A DNA stretch of 64,000 bases from an uncultured Hyphomonas sp. (GTDB lineage: Bacteria > Pseudomonadota > Alphaproteobacteria > Caulobacterales > Hyphomonadaceae). Within the stretch, counting starts at the first letter, position 1. Each line of letters begins with the position of its first letter. This document shows positions 55,817 to 64,000 of this stretch, one piece after another. Location: assembly GCF_963675305.1 (NCBI RefSeq), contig NZ_OY776147.1, positions 1,674,001 to 1,738,000 of the forward strand, written 5' to 3'. Below the pieces are notes generated by a model. That model was not told the DNA's origin, did not search any database, and saw nothing but the letters and a program-made list of their open reading frames with translations. Made by a program: the position numbers and the translations under genes.

Positions 55817-56980
55817 ATGGACGAAACGACTTTCCGCATCGACATCGCCACCGGGCTCTCGGAAGTCGATCCGGACGAATGGAATGCCGTTGCCAACCCG
55901 CCGGGTATCCGCCGGGATCCATTCCTGAGCTGGGAGTTTCTCGAAGCACTGGAAAGCTCGGGCGCCGCAACCCCCGACACAGGCTGGATTCCGCGGCACA
56001 TTCTTGTGAGAGATGTAAATGACGTGCTGCGTGGCGCCATGCCTCTCTATGGCAAGACGCATTCCCGCGGCGAATTCGTCTTCGATCATTCCTGGGCCGA
56101 TGCCTTTGAGCGTGCGGGCGGGTCCTACTACCCGAAACTCCTCAGCGCAGTGCCATTCACACCCGTCACCGGCCGCCGGCGACTGACTTCACCCGGACCG
56201 GACGAAGCCAGGATCAGGGCGCTTCTGCTGAGCGCCGCTGTCAGCTTCGCCGAACAGAACAAGCTCTCTTCCCTGCACATAAATTTCCTCGAAGAAGAGG
56301 AATCGCAATCCCTGATGCTTAACGGGATGCTGTGCCGGACAGACCAGCAGTTTCACTGGCTAAATCGTGATTATGACAGCTTCGACGATTTCCTGGCTGA
56401 ACTGTCGTCATCAAAGCGCAAGAACCTGCGGAAGGAACGCGCAAGGGCACAGGAAGGGCTCGACTTCGCTCACATCAGAGGCAGCGACATCACCGAAGCG
56501 CATCTCGATCGCTTCTACGAATTCTACCTGGACACCGGCAGCCGCAAATGGGGCTCTCCATATCTCAATCGCGAGACCTTCTCGCTTCTGCGGGAACGCA
56601 TGGCGGACGACATGCTGTTCGTTTTCGCCATGGAAGACGGCGAAGCAATTGCCGGCGCCCTGAACATGATCGGGTCTGATACGCTCTATGGCCGTTACTG
56701 GGGCACACTCGACCCGCGCCCGATGTTGCATTTTGAAACCTGCTATTATCAGGCGATCGACTATGCCATCGCCAACAAGCTGGCCGTGGTAGAAGCCGGT
56801 GCGCAGGGCGGACACAAACTGGCGCGGGGATATGTCCCCGTACTGACTTATTCCGCTCACTGGATCGCGCATCCCGGCCTGCGGGATGCCGTCGCGGACT
56901 ATCTCGAACGCGAACGCGCCGCGGTGGCGCACGATCAGGACTACCTGAACGAGCGAACGCCGTTTAAGAAGGGCGATTAG
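55817..56980 (+). CDS. COG3146 / FemAB-like GNAT-fold protein
   Basis: 387 residues. Conserved blocks of the peptidogalycan biosynthesis/recognition family are visible: WNAVANPPGIRRDPFLSWEFLEALE, HSWADAFERAGGSYYPKLLSAVPFTPVTG, SSKRKNLRKERARA, and GGHKLARGYVPVLTYSAHW. This family is related to Fem-type and GNAT acyltransferases; its substrate is unproven. It starts 9 bases after the glycerophosphodiesterase. Confidence 0.88.
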   Translation: MDETTFRIDIATGLSEVDPDEWNAVANPPGIRRDPFLSWEFLEALESSGAATPDTGWIPRHILVRDVNDVLRGAMPLYGKTHSRGEFVFDHSWADAFERAGGSYYPKLLSAVPFTPVTGRRRLTSPGPDEARIRALLLSAAVSFAEQNKLSSLHINFLEEEESQSLMLNGMLCRTDQQFHWLNRDYDSFDDFLAELSSSKRKNLRKERARAQEGLDFAHIRGSDITEAHLDRFYEFYLDTGSRKWGSPYLNRETFSLLRERMADDMLFVFAMEDGEAIAGALNMIGSDTLYGRYWGTLDPRPMLHFETCYYQAIDYAIANKLAVVEAGAQGGHKLARGYVPVLTYSAHWIAHPGLRDAVADYLERERAAVAHDQDYLNERTPFKKGD

Positions 56981-57028
56981 ACGAAGCCCCTATAAATCCC
57001 AGAAGACCCAAATCACAAAGCAGTACAC

Positions 57029-57463
57029 ATGACCCTCCACGACTCTTACGACCCGAACAATATTTTTGCGAAAATCATCAAAGGCGAAATGCCAAGCATC
57101 AAAGTGTATGAGGATGATGTGGCCCTCGCCTTCATGGATGTCTTTCCTCAAAGCGAAGGACATACGCTGGTCATTCCGAAGCTGGTTCAGGCCCGGAACT
57201 TCCTCGACATGCCGTCAGACTTTCTTGGTCAGTACATGCTGAAGGTGCAGAAAGTCGCCCGCGCTGTCGAGAAAGCCCTGACGCCGGACGGCCTGATGGT
57301 CAGCCAGTTCAATGGCGCTCCAGCCGGACAGACTGTCTATCACCTGCACTTCCACATCATCCCGCGCTGGGAAGACAAGCCCCTCGGCCGCCACGCCGAA
57401 GGCGGCATGGCGAAACCGGAAGACCTTGAACCGCTCGCGGAAAAGATTCGCGCGGCGCTCTGA
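57029..57463 (+). CDS. HIT-family nucleotide-binding protein
   Basis: 144 residues. The histidine triad HLHFHI is at 105-110, and N-terminal IFAKIIKGEMPSIKVYEDD and HTLVIPK are typical of the Hint branch. These proteins hydrolyse AMP-linked compounds. It lies 48 bases after the COG3146 gene and ends 4 bases before the convergent gatB. Confidence 0.95.
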   Translation: MTLHDSYDPNNIFAKIIKGEMPSIKVYEDDVALAFMDVFPQSEGHTLVIPKLVQARNFLDMPSDFLGQYMLKVQKVARAVEKALTPDGLMVSQFNGAPAGQTVYHLHFHIIPRWEDKPLGRHAEGGMAKPEDLEPLAEKIRAAL

Positions 57464-57467
57464 CGCC

Positions 57468-58979
57468 TTACAGGCCGAGCTTTGCTTTAAGGATATCGTT
57501 GACGGCTTTCGGGTTGGCCTTGCCGCCCGAAGCCTTCATCACCTGGCCGACGAACCATCCCATGGTCTTCGGCTTTTCCTTGACCTGAGCGACCTGATCC
57601 GGGTTTGCCGCGATGATCTCGTCGACGACCTTCTCAATGGCGCCTGTGTCTGTCACCTGCTTCAGACCGTGTTTTTCAACAATATCGGCCGGCTTGCCCT
57701 CACCGTTGATCATCCGCCCAAAGACGTCCTTGGCGATCTTGCCGCTGATCGTGTCGTTCGAGATCAGCTCGATCAGGCCGCCGAGATCTGCCGCAGACAC
57801 CGGGCTCTCGGAAAGCTCCAGGTCTTCCTTGTTGAGATAACCGAACAGTTCCTGCGTCACCCAGTTGGCGGCGAGCTTCGCATCGCGTCCTTTGGCGACC
57901 TCCTCGAAGAAGGCAGCCTTGTCGGCCTCCGCAGTCAGAACACCTGCATCATAACGCGAGAGGCCATAGTCTTTTTCAAAACGCGCACGCTTTTCATCCG
58001 GCAGTTCCGGAAGAGTCGAACGGATTTCCTCGATCCAGGCCTCTTCCACTTCCAGCGGCAGAAGGTCCGGGTCCGGGAAATAGCGGTAATCGTGCGCGTC
58101 TTCCTTGGAGCGCATGGACCGGGTCTCACCCTTGTTCGGATCGAACAGACGGGTCTCCTGATCCACCTTGCCACCGGCTTCGATGATCTCGATCTGGCGG
58201 CGGGCTTCATATTCGATGGCCTGCTGGATGAAGCGGAACGAGTTCATGTTCTTGATCTCGCAACGCGTACCCAGATGCCCGAAGTCGCCCGTCTCACGGT
58301 ATTTCTCGTACTGGCCCGGGCGGCAGACGGAAACGTTCACATCGGCGCGCAGGTTGCCCTTCTCCATATCGCCATCGCAGGTGCCCAGCGCGATCACGAT
58401 GGCCCGCAGCTTCTTCACATAGGCAGCGGCCTCGGCCGGGGTGCGAACGTCCGGACGGGAGACGATCTCCATCAGCGCCACACCGGACCGGTTCAGGTCC
58501 ACATAGGTGGAGTTCGGATCCATGTCGTGAATGGATTTGCCGGCATCCTGTTCCAGGTGCAGGCGCTCGATCCGGCACGGGAAGGTATAAGCCTCGCCGC
58601 CATGCGCGGGCTCCACATCCACCTCGATCTCGCCTTCCCCGACAATCGGGTGCGCGAACTGGCTGATCTGATAGCCCTGCGGCAGGTCAGGATAGAAATA
58701 GTTCTTTCGGTCGAACCGGCTGTAATGATTGATCTGCGCCTTCAGGCCCAGGCCTGTCCGGATCGCCTGCTCCACGCAGAACCGGTTGATGACGGGCAGC
58801 ATGCCGGGCATGGCCGCATCGACGAGGGAAACATTGCAGTTCGGATCGGCACCGAACGCTGTGGCCGCCCCGGAGAACAGCTTCGCATTGGATGACACCT
58901 GGGCATGGACTTCGAGGCCCATGACCAGCTCCCAGTCACCCGTTTCGCCCTTGATCGTATAGGGGGTGCGTACAGACAT
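57468..58979 (-). CDS. gatB: Asp-tRNA(Asn)/Glu-tRNA(Gln) amidotransferase subunit B
   Basis: 503 residues. GatB binds the mischarged tRNA and activates the acyl group in GatCAB. Features: WELVMGLEVHAQV at the N-terminus, KNYFYPDLPQGYQISQF, DLNRSGVALMEIVSRPD and the C-terminal YqeY-like tail (NPKAVNDILKAKLGL). It is encoded apart from gatA and gatC, all on the minus strand within 5.4 kb. Confidence 0.98.
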   Translation of the reverse strand: MSVRTPYTIKGETGDWELVMGLEVHAQVSSNAKLFSGAATAFGADPNCNVSLVDAAMPGMLPVINRFCVEQAIRTGLGLKAQINHYSRFDRKNYFYPDLPQGYQISQFAHPIVGEGEIEVDVEPAHGGEAYTFPCRIERLHLEQDAGKSIHDMDPNSTYVDLNRSGVALMEIVSRPDVRTPAEAAAYVKKLRAIVIALGTCDGDMEKGNLRADVNVSVCRPGQYEKYRETGDFGHLGTRCEIKNMNSFRFIQQAIEYEARRQIEIIEAGGKVDQETRLFDPNKGETRSMRSKEDAHDYRYFPDPDLLPLEVEEAWIEEIRSTLPELPDEKRARFEKDYGLSRYDAGVLTAEADKAAFFEEVAKGRDAKLAANWVTQELFGYLNKEDLELSESPVSAADLGGLIELISNDTISGKIAKDVFGRMINGEGKPADIVEKHGLKQVTDTGAIEKVVDEIIAANPDQVAQVKEKPKTMGWFVGQVMKASGGKANPKAVNDILKAKLGL

Positions 58980-59180
58980 CGTTCCCTCGATTAGTCACAG
59001 CAGAATCCGGTCCTTTTAGCCCCCGGTGGCCAGCCCTGTCGAGCCGCGCTGACACCCTATAAGGCGCTGAATTATCCGGTTTTATGGAGATGCTCAAAAC
59101 TAGGGGGTTTTCCTTAGCCGCAATGTGCGGCAAATTTACACCACTGCTTCGGGAGGAAGCGAGAAGGGGAAACAAGAATA

Positions 59181-59567
59181 ATGCTCTTCAAAATGATCCT
59201 TGATGGCGCCGGCGACGACGAGCGTCACATCGCGCAGGGCTTCCTGCGTCACATCATTGCCGGGTTTGCGATCGGCCTGATCTTCGGCGGGGCCATGTTT
59301 GGCGCCCTGTTCCTGACGCTCGGCAATCTGGATATGAACATTCCGATCCTGTTCATCCTGGCCATGCTGCTTCAGTTCGGCCCAATTGGTGGCCTGATCG
59401 GCGCGGGCGTTCACGTTACACGGATCGCAGATCGCGGCGAAAAGCCTGCTGACGAGGACGAAGGCCCGCGGGGCGGCACGAAAGCACCGGCTGTGAGCGC
59501 TGCCGACGCGGCGCCGTCCAGCCGCCGGAAACCGCCTAAAGCTTCCCCTGTTCCTTCGCTTGCCTGA
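59181..59567 (+). CDS. Small membrane protein of unknown function
   Basis: 128 residues. Two hydrophobic segments (~26-48, IIAGFAIGLIFGGAMFGALF; ~56-82) are followed by a cytoplasmic Pro/Ala/Lys-rich tail. No known domain is recognised. The ATG at 59181 follows a GGGGAAAC stretch. The 3' end overlaps the convergent small gene by 32 bases. Upstream, TATAAG near 59055 could be part of a promoter. Confidence 0.6.
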   Translation: MLFKMILDGAGDDERHIAQGFLRHIIAGFAIGLIFGGAMFGALFLTLGNLDMNIPILFILAMLLQFGPIGGLIGAGVHVTRIADRGEKPADEDEGPRGGTKAPAVSAADAAPSSRRKPPKASPVPSLA

Positions 59568-59985
59568 CCCGTTCTGCCCGGGCGGCCATCCGGTCCTTGA
59601 TCGGGGCTGCCTGTGAGACCCGGCTGGGCGCCTCGTCACCGGTTTCCGGATTGGTCTCCGGTTCCGGATCGGCCTCCAGCTTGCCTTCCGCGATGAGTTT
59701 CTTGCGACGCGCAGCAACCCGTGCTGCGCGGGCTGATTGCGCCGGAGAGACCTTTGTCTTCAGGAAGCCGCTTCCCTCACCGACCGACACATCCTGTTTC
59801 CGCTCACGGCGCTTGAGCACGCCATCAATCCGCCAGGCGACATAAGCAGCGACAGCGACGGCGCAGAGCCAAAGCGGGGTTGCCTTCGTATCCATCAGAC
59901 TGATGTCAGCCTGCATCGCTGCGGCTGCAATCATCGCTATCGCGATAACCAGCAGAATTCCAAACAGGACGAGAAAGCGGGTCAT
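59536..59985 (-). CDS. Small membrane protein with charged tail
   Basis: 149 residues from ATG 59985 (MTRFLVLFGILLVIAIAMI). Two transmembrane segments at the N-terminus (~3-22, ~33-50) are followed by a long Arg/Lys/Glu/Ala-rich, probably helical cytoplasmic tail (SARAARVAARRKKLIAEGK). The function is unknown. It starts 11 bases after gatA on the same strand, so it is likely the last gene of the gatA unit. A longer start at 60036 would lie inside gatA. Confidence 0.65.
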   Translation of the reverse strand: MTRFLVLFGILLVIAIAMIAAAAMQADISLMDTKATPLWLCAVAVAAYVAWRIDGVLKRRERKQDVSVGEGSGFLKTKVSPAQSARAARVAARRKKLIAEGKLEADPEPETNPETGDEAPSRVSQAAPIKDRMAARAERVRQAKEQGKL

Positions 59986-59995
59986 GGCGCGAAGC

Positions 59996-61468
59996 CTACC
60001 ACCACTTCTCCGGTCTGGCCACGAAACCGGCTGCACGTTCTAACTCACCGCCGACGCGGAAACAGGCCGACTCGTCCAACGCCTTGCCGATCACCTGCAG
60101 GCCCAGGGGCAGACCATCGGACGACAGGCCGGCCGGCACGGAAATACCCGGCAGGCCAGCGAGGTTGGTCGTCACCGTGAACACATCGTTGAGGTACATT
60201 TCCACCGGATCGCCGCTCTTCTCACCGAAGGCAAAGGCTGCCGATGGACAGGTCGGCGTCAGGATCGCATCGCAGCTTTCAAATGCATCGACGAAGTCAT
60301 GCAGGATCTTGGTCCGCACCTTCTGCGCACGCAGGTAATACGCATCGTAGTAACCGGATGACAGCACATATGTGCCGATCATCAGACGGCGCTGAACTTC
60401 CCGGCCGAACCCGTCTGCGCGGGTGGCTTCGTAAGTGGCTGTCAGGTTCTCACCATCCACACGCGCGCCGTAGCGCATGCCGTCATAGCGCGCGAGGTTG
60501 GATGAGGCTTCCGCCGGCGCGACGATATAATAGGCCGGCAGGGCGTATTTCGTGTGCGGCAGGCTGATGTCGACAATCTCGGCACCGGCAGCTTTCAGCC
60601 ATTCAATGCCCTTGTTCCAGAGCGCATCGATCTCTTCCGACATGCCATCCATGCGGTACTCTTTTGGAATACCGATGCGCATACCTTTCACGCCTTTCGA
60701 GACCTCGGCCCGCCAATCCGGCTGGTCTGCCTTGAGAGACGTTGAGTCCTTCGGATCATGGCTGCACATGACGTCGAGCAGGATCGCGGAGTCTTCCACG
60801 GTCTTTGCGATCGGTCCGGCCTGATCCAGCGAAGAAGCAAAAGCCACCATGCCCCAACGACTCGCTCGGCCATAAGTCGGCTTGATGCCGACGGTGCCTG
60901 TGAAAGCGGCAGGCTGGCGGATAGAGCCGCCGGTATCGGAAGCGGTCGCGGCCAGGCACAGGTCCCCGGAAACCGCCGCGGCTGATCCACCGGACGATCC
61001 GCCCGGCGTCAGTCCGGCATTGTCGCCCTGACGGCGCCATGGGTTGATCGGCGGCCCGAACCTGGACGTCTCGTTGGAAGAGCCCATCGCGAACTCATCC
61101 ATGTTGAGCTTGCCCAGCATAACTGCACCTTCGTCCCACAGGTTCTGCGTGACGGTAGATTCATAGGTCGGCGTAAACTCACCCAGGATATTGCTGCAGG
61201 CCGTCGTGCGGACGCCTTTGGTACAATAGAGGTCCTTCACGCCGAGCGGTGCGCCTTCCAGCTTGCCGCCCTCCCCCTTGGCGAGGCGGGCGTCGGCCAA
61301 GTTAGCCATTTCGAGCGCTTTTTCTGGCGTTTCAACGACATAAGCGTTGATAACACGAGAAGCCTCGATGCTCTGGATGAAGTCCTGCGTGATTTCCCGG
61401 GACGAAAACTTCTTCGCTTTCAGCCCGTCCAGAGCGTCCGCAAGGGTCAGTTTCGTCAGATCGGTCAT
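59996..61468 (-). CDS. gatA: Asp-tRNA(Asn)/Glu-tRNA(Gln) amidotransferase subunit A
   Basis: 490 residues. It is the amidase of GatCAB that frees ammonia from glutamine. The Ser-cisSer-Lys signature lies in LTPGGSSGGSAAAVSGD, followed by the serine nucleophile region ATASDTGGSIRQPA; the lysine is in GVKDLYCTKG. The gene is complete. In most alphaproteobacteria gatC is directly upstream, but here a lipoprotein gene and a SET gene on the other strand lie between gatC and gatA. Confidence 0.98.
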   Translation of the reverse strand: MTDLTKLTLADALDGLKAKKFSSREITQDFIQSIEASRVINAYVVETPEKALEMANLADARLAKGEGGKLEGAPLGVKDLYCTKGVRTTACSNILGEFTPTYESTVTQNLWDEGAVMLGKLNMDEFAMGSSNETSRFGPPINPWRRQGDNAGLTPGGSSGGSAAAVSGDLCLAATASDTGGSIRQPAAFTGTVGIKPTYGRASRWGMVAFASSLDQAGPIAKTVEDSAILLDVMCSHDPKDSTSLKADQPDWRAEVSKGVKGMRIGIPKEYRMDGMSEEIDALWNKGIEWLKAAGAEIVDISLPHTKYALPAYYIVAPAEASSNLARYDGMRYGARVDGENLTATYEATRADGFGREVQRRLMIGTYVLSSGYYDAYYLRAQKVRTKILHDFVDAFESCDAILTPTCPSAAFAFGEKSGDPVEMYLNDVFTVTTNLAGLPGISVPAGLSSDGLPLGLQVIGKALDESACFRVGGELERAAGFVARPEKWW

Positions 61469-61607
61469 CGTGGCGTATCTCCAGCAATTCTGACCGCCTG
61501 CTATGACGGCTTATGACGAAAGTTCAAGTCTCTGTGAGAGCGCTTGTCAGGAAGAAATCAGTTCGTCACACCATTGTGAGCCTCTAATTGCGCAGAAGGA
61601 GAGTGTG

Positions 61608-62084
61608 ATGCGCCTGAGCTTGGTCCTTTTCACAGCAATGATTGCCGTCACCGGCTGCGCCTCAACGGCCGGCACCGAACCGAAGGCGAAAGGCGTAGAG
61701 AAATACGCCGACGACCCGCGTCTGGGCGAGGAAGTCGACCGGATCTGCTTTGCGAGCAACATCGACAGTTTTGGTGACAACACGCGCGACACCTTTACCG
61801 TCCGGGAAGGCCGCGACTACTTCCTGATCGAGATATTCGGCTCATGCCCGCCGCTCCAGCATGCAATGACCATGCGAATGGACTCGGCCATGAACTGCCT
61901 GACCTCCGGTGATCATGTGATTGTGTCGGACTCGCTGACGACCAGCAGCAGCACCCCCTTCAGCAAGGCACGTTGTATGGTGAAATCCATCTACAAATGG
62001 GATCCGAAAGCTGGTGAGGCCGACACAGAGGAAGCCACGGAAACGAAATCTGACGACGCAGGCACACCGGAAACAGAATCCTGA
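61608..62084 (+). CDS. DUF6491-like lipoprotein
   Basis: 158 residues from ATG 61608, preceded by AGAAGGAGAG. A lipoprotein signal peptide (MRLSLVLFTAMIAVTGCAS) has the lipobox VTGC with Cys17. The mature part contains ICFASNIDSFGDNTRDTFTVREGRDYFLIEIFG and three further cysteines (SCPP, NCLT, RCMV), matching the DUF6491 pattern. The last ~20 residues are Glu/Asp/Thr-rich. The function is unknown. It lies on the opposite strand to gatA and gatC. Confidence 0.75.
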   Translation: MRLSLVLFTAMIAVTGCASTAGTEPKAKGVEKYADDPRLGEEVDRICFASNIDSFGDNTRDTFTVREGRDYFLIEIFGSCPPLQHAMTMRMDSAMNCLTSGDHVIVSDSLTTSSSTPFSKARCMVKSIYKWDPKAGEADTEEATETKSDDAGTPETES

Positions 62085-62118
62085 TGCTTTACTCCGGGCA
62101 GCATGGTAATTCCCCATC

Positions 62119-62502
62119 ATGCTCCCGGATAATTCGTCCTCGCTGGTCGAGGTAAAACAATCGCCTCTGCATGGCCGCGGCTTGTACGCAGTCAAAAAGA
62201 TTCCAGCGGGAACAAAGATCGGCACCTGGCCGGTACTCATCCTCAACGAAGAAGATACGGATCGGATCCGGCATACCCGCCTCTATCATTACGTCTTCTT
62301 CGTCGACGAGACGTCAGACGGCCGGATGCGCACAGCAGTTGCGTTTGGCGCTATCGCCATGTGCAATCACAGCACAGAAGCAAATGCTGTATTTGATGTG
62401 ACTTCGAAGGAGGCCACCGTCACCCTGTCCGCCATGCGGGATATTGAAGCCGGCGAAGAAATCCTGATCGACTACGGAGATTTCGCCTCTGAAGCCGTCT
62501 GA
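62119..62502 (+). CDS. SET-domain protein (putative protein-lysine methyltransferase)
   Basis: 127 residues, essentially a bare SET domain. SPLHGRGLYAVKKIPAGTKIG is the N-terminal SET strand set; AIAMCNHSTEANA contains the NHS motif and EEILIDYGDF the DYG motif that bind S-adenosylmethionine and form the catalytic pseudoknot; the tyrosine is in the usual position. There is no post-SET cysteine cluster. The target is unknown. It begins 34 bases after the DUF6491 lipoprotein gene and ends 3 bases before the convergent gatC. Confidence 0.88.
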   Translation: MLPDNSSSLVEVKQSPLHGRGLYAVKKIPAGTKIGTWPVLILNEEDTDRIRHTRLYHYVFFVDETSDGRMRTAVAFGAIAMCNHSTEANAVFDVTSKEATVTLSAMRDIEAGEEILIDYGDFASEAV

Positions 62503-62505
62503 TTT

Positions 62506-62793
62506 CTACTCCACAGATTTCGGAACCACGAAGAAGCCGTCTTCGGTACGGGGAGCATTGGCCAGCACCTGATCGGGAATGTTGCCATCTGTCACGACAT
62601 CTTCGCGCATCGGCAGTTTGGTTTCGACCACCGAAGTCATCGGCTCCACACCGTCGATGTCGACTTCGTTCAGCTGGTCGATCCAGCCGAGAATGCCGTT
62701 CAGTTCACCGGCCAGTTCTTCCAGATGCGCCTCGTCGACCGCGATCCGCGACAGGCGCGCAACCTTGCGAACATCGTCCTTCGTGACACTCAT
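62506..62793 (-). CDS. gatC: Asp-tRNA(Asn)/Glu-tRNA(Gln) amidotransferase subunit C
   Basis: 95 residues. GatC stabilises the GatA-GatB interface. It is a typical sequence: VTKDDVRKVARLSRIAVDEA, LNGILGWIDQLNEVDIDGVEPMTSV and the C-terminal FFVVPKSVE. It is separated from gatA by two plus-strand genes and is divergent from ruvX. Confidence 0.97.
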   Translation of the reverse strand: MSVTKDDVRKVARLSRIAVDEAHLEELAGELNGILGWIDQLNEVDIDGVEPMTSVVETKLPMREDVVTDGNIPDQVLANAPRTEDGFFVVPKSVE

Positions 62794-62867
62794 GCGAACT
62801 CTCCGAAATTGCTGCGGCCGGAATACGCCATAGGCAACGCCCCATCAAGGCGCTATGTGGGCAGCCC

Positions 62868-63326
62868 ATGCCAGTCGTTGATGTCGCCGATTTCCCTTCT
62901 GCCGGTCCCCTGCTCGGGCTCGACCCCGGGACGAAGACAATCGGCGTCGCGTCCTGCGACGCCCTGCGCATGATCGCCAGTCCGGTAGAAACCATTCCCA
63001 AGGGCCGGAAACTCCCGCCCGTGCTGGAGCGCCTGTTCGCGCTTTATGATGAGCGGAACGCTGTCGGGCTGGTTCTTGGCCTTCCCCTCAACATGGATGG
63101 TAGCGAAGGCCCTCGCGCGCAGTCTATCCGCGCGCTCGCCTGGAACATCCTGAAATACCGCGATGTGCCGATCCTGCTGCAGGATGAGCGCCTTTCTACA
63201 GCTGAAGCCGAATGGGCGATGTTGGAGGCCGACCTGTCCCGCAAACGCCGGGCCGAACGCATAGACGCATCGGCAGCCGCGATCATTCTCAAATCGGCGC
63301 TGGAACGGCTGGAGCGAGGCGCATGA
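62868..63326 (+). CDS. ruvX: Putative pre-16S rRNA nuclease / Holliday junction resolvase
   Basis: 152 residues, YqgF family with an RNase H-like fold. GLDPGTKTIGVASCD holds the first catalytic Asp, VGLVLGLPLNMDGSEG the central strand, and LLQDERLSTAEAE and IDASAAAIILKSAL the later acidic residues. Family members trim 16S rRNA 5' ends. Its TGA overlaps the next ATG (ATGA). Confidence 0.95.
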   Translation: MPVVDVADFPSAGPLLGLDPGTKTIGVASCDALRMIASPVETIPKGRKLPPVLERLFALYDERNAVGLVLGLPLNMDGSEGPRAQSIRALAWNILKYRDVPILLQDERLSTAEAEWAMLEADLSRKRRAERIDASAAAIILKSALERLERGA

Positions 63327-64000
63327 GCGGATTTCTTTATGCCCTTCTGCCGGTCATTGCGATTGTCACGCTCGGTCATGTGCTCTCGGTCCGCAAATGG
63401 ATTCCGACCGAGAGCTGGCGCGCCATTGAGCGGCTGTCTTATGTTGTCCTGTTCCCGGCTCTCATCGTCCGGACTCTCGCCAACGCCCCGTTTGAAACAG
63501 CTCCCTGGCGCCTGGCTGGCGCTTTGATCCTGGCACAGTTTGCCCTCGCGGGGGTCGGCTGGCTTGGGCGCTTCCTGCCGGGCATGCCACGGCCGGCGGT
63601 TGGGTCGGTCATCCAGTCGAATGTCCGGTGGAACACGATGATTGGCCTCTCGATTGGCAGCCTTCTGTTCGGACAGGACGGCCTTGCGCTGGTTACCATC
63701 GCCGCCGCCGCCATGATTCCGACAGCCAATGTCCTGTCGGTGTATGCGTTGATCGCCCATGCCGACCGCCCGCACGGCCCTGCGCCCAAGCCGATTCTGG
63801 CCCTTGTCCGCAATCCGATCGTGATTGCCTGTGCAGCAGGACTTGCGCTGGCAGCAGCAAACATCGAGTTGCCGGAGCTTCTCGACGACAGTCTCGGTAT
63901 TCTGGGTGACGCGGCCCTCGCACTCGGGCTGCTGTCAGCGGGCGCTGGCGTGGATTTGTCCGCCCTGCGCCGGGCCGGGCCGCGAACCTTCTCCTGGTCA
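63323..64000 (+). CDS. AEC-family (auxin efflux carrier-like) transporter, 3'-truncated by the window
   Basis: The visible 226 residues start MSGFLYALLPVIAIVTLGHVL and contain about seven hydrophobic segments with the AEC pattern (LSYVVLFPALIVRTLANAP; SNVRWNTMIGLSIG; ALALGLLSAGAGVDL). AEC proteins move small carboxylates or similar solutes across the inner membrane; the substrate is unknown. It is coupled to ruvX by a four-base overlap. The stop codon lies beyond base 64000. Confidence 0.88.
   Translation, partial: MSGFLYALLPVIAIVTLGHVLSVRKWIPTESWRAIERLSYVVLFPALIVRTLANAPFETAPWRLAGALILAQFALAGVGWLGRFLPGMPRPAVGSVIQSNVRWNTMIGLSIGSLLFGQDGLALVTIAAAAMIPTANVLSVYALIAHADRPHGPAPKPILALVRNPIVIACAAGLALAAANIELPELLDDSLGILGDAALALGLLSAGAGVDLSALRRAGPRTFSWS

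Noticed and set aside
1..64000. CRISPR arrays, insertion sequences, integrases, rRNA genes
   Set aside because: No regularly spaced repeats, transposase-like frames, recombinase motifs or rRNA sequence were seen anywhere in the window.

Overview
The window is a 64 kb stretch of a GC-rich alphaproteobacterial chromosome. The gene content points to the Caulobacterales/Hyphomonadaceae/Maricaulales side of the class: divK next to a PleD-type diguanylate cyclase, downstream of topA, rnr and rpmG; an HdaA-type DnaA-related regulator next to ppk1/ppx and purMN; a complex I NDUFA12 homologue next to mlaD and a DUF2155 gene; and GatCAB. The genus assignment is inference. Coding density is very high and most neighbours overlap by 1 to 4 bases.

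Region 1 (1-3015): a 5'-truncated DUF2807-type gene, ppk2, rpsD and a short-chain dehydrogenase. Region 2 (3016-17215) is the accessory highlight: a polyunsaturated-fatty-acid-synthase-like (secondary lipid synthase) operon. It contains a PfaD-type enoyl reductase, a KS-AT-ACP-ACP protein, a ketoreductase reading frame, and a 2026-residue KS-CLF-AT-DH-DH protein, with a convergent phosphopantetheinyl transferase at the end and a tRNA-Ser(GCU) just beyond. It has only two carrier domains and its acyltransferase is inside the PfaC-like protein. At the junction of the ACP and ketoreductase frames there is a T7 heptamer, a stop codon four bases after it, and a 9-bp stem starting after a 5-base spacer. 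This is the layout of a programmed -1 ribosomal frameshift that would fuse KS-AT-ACP-ACP to KR. A one-base homopolymer error or mutation is the main alternative.

Region 3 (17287-29368) is mostly housekeeping: a 2-oxoglutarate oxygenase, thiS-thiG, aroQ-accB-accC-aat, a NDUFA12-mlaD-DUF2155 operon, a large protein that keeps only the C-terminal part of a B12-dependent ribonucleotide reductase, a pentapeptide-repeat protein and aspS. Region 4 (29274-45549): rnd, the DUF2066-hdaA-ppk1-ppx operon divergent from purM-purN, ndk, a YjdM-type zinc-ribbon protein, holC, pepA, lptF-lptG and topA.

Region 5 (45550-54532): topA and rnr are separated by an orphan gene of unusual composition. Then follow a NUDIX hydrolase, rpmG, an MFS exporter, pleD, divK and dinB. 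Region 6 (54609-64000): a RidA-like protein, a glycerophosphodiesterase, a FemAB/COG3146-type protein, a HIT protein, gatB, two small membrane proteins, gatA, then an opposite-strand lipoprotein gene and a SET-domain gene that separate gatA from gatC, ruvX, and an AEC-family transporter cut by the window end.
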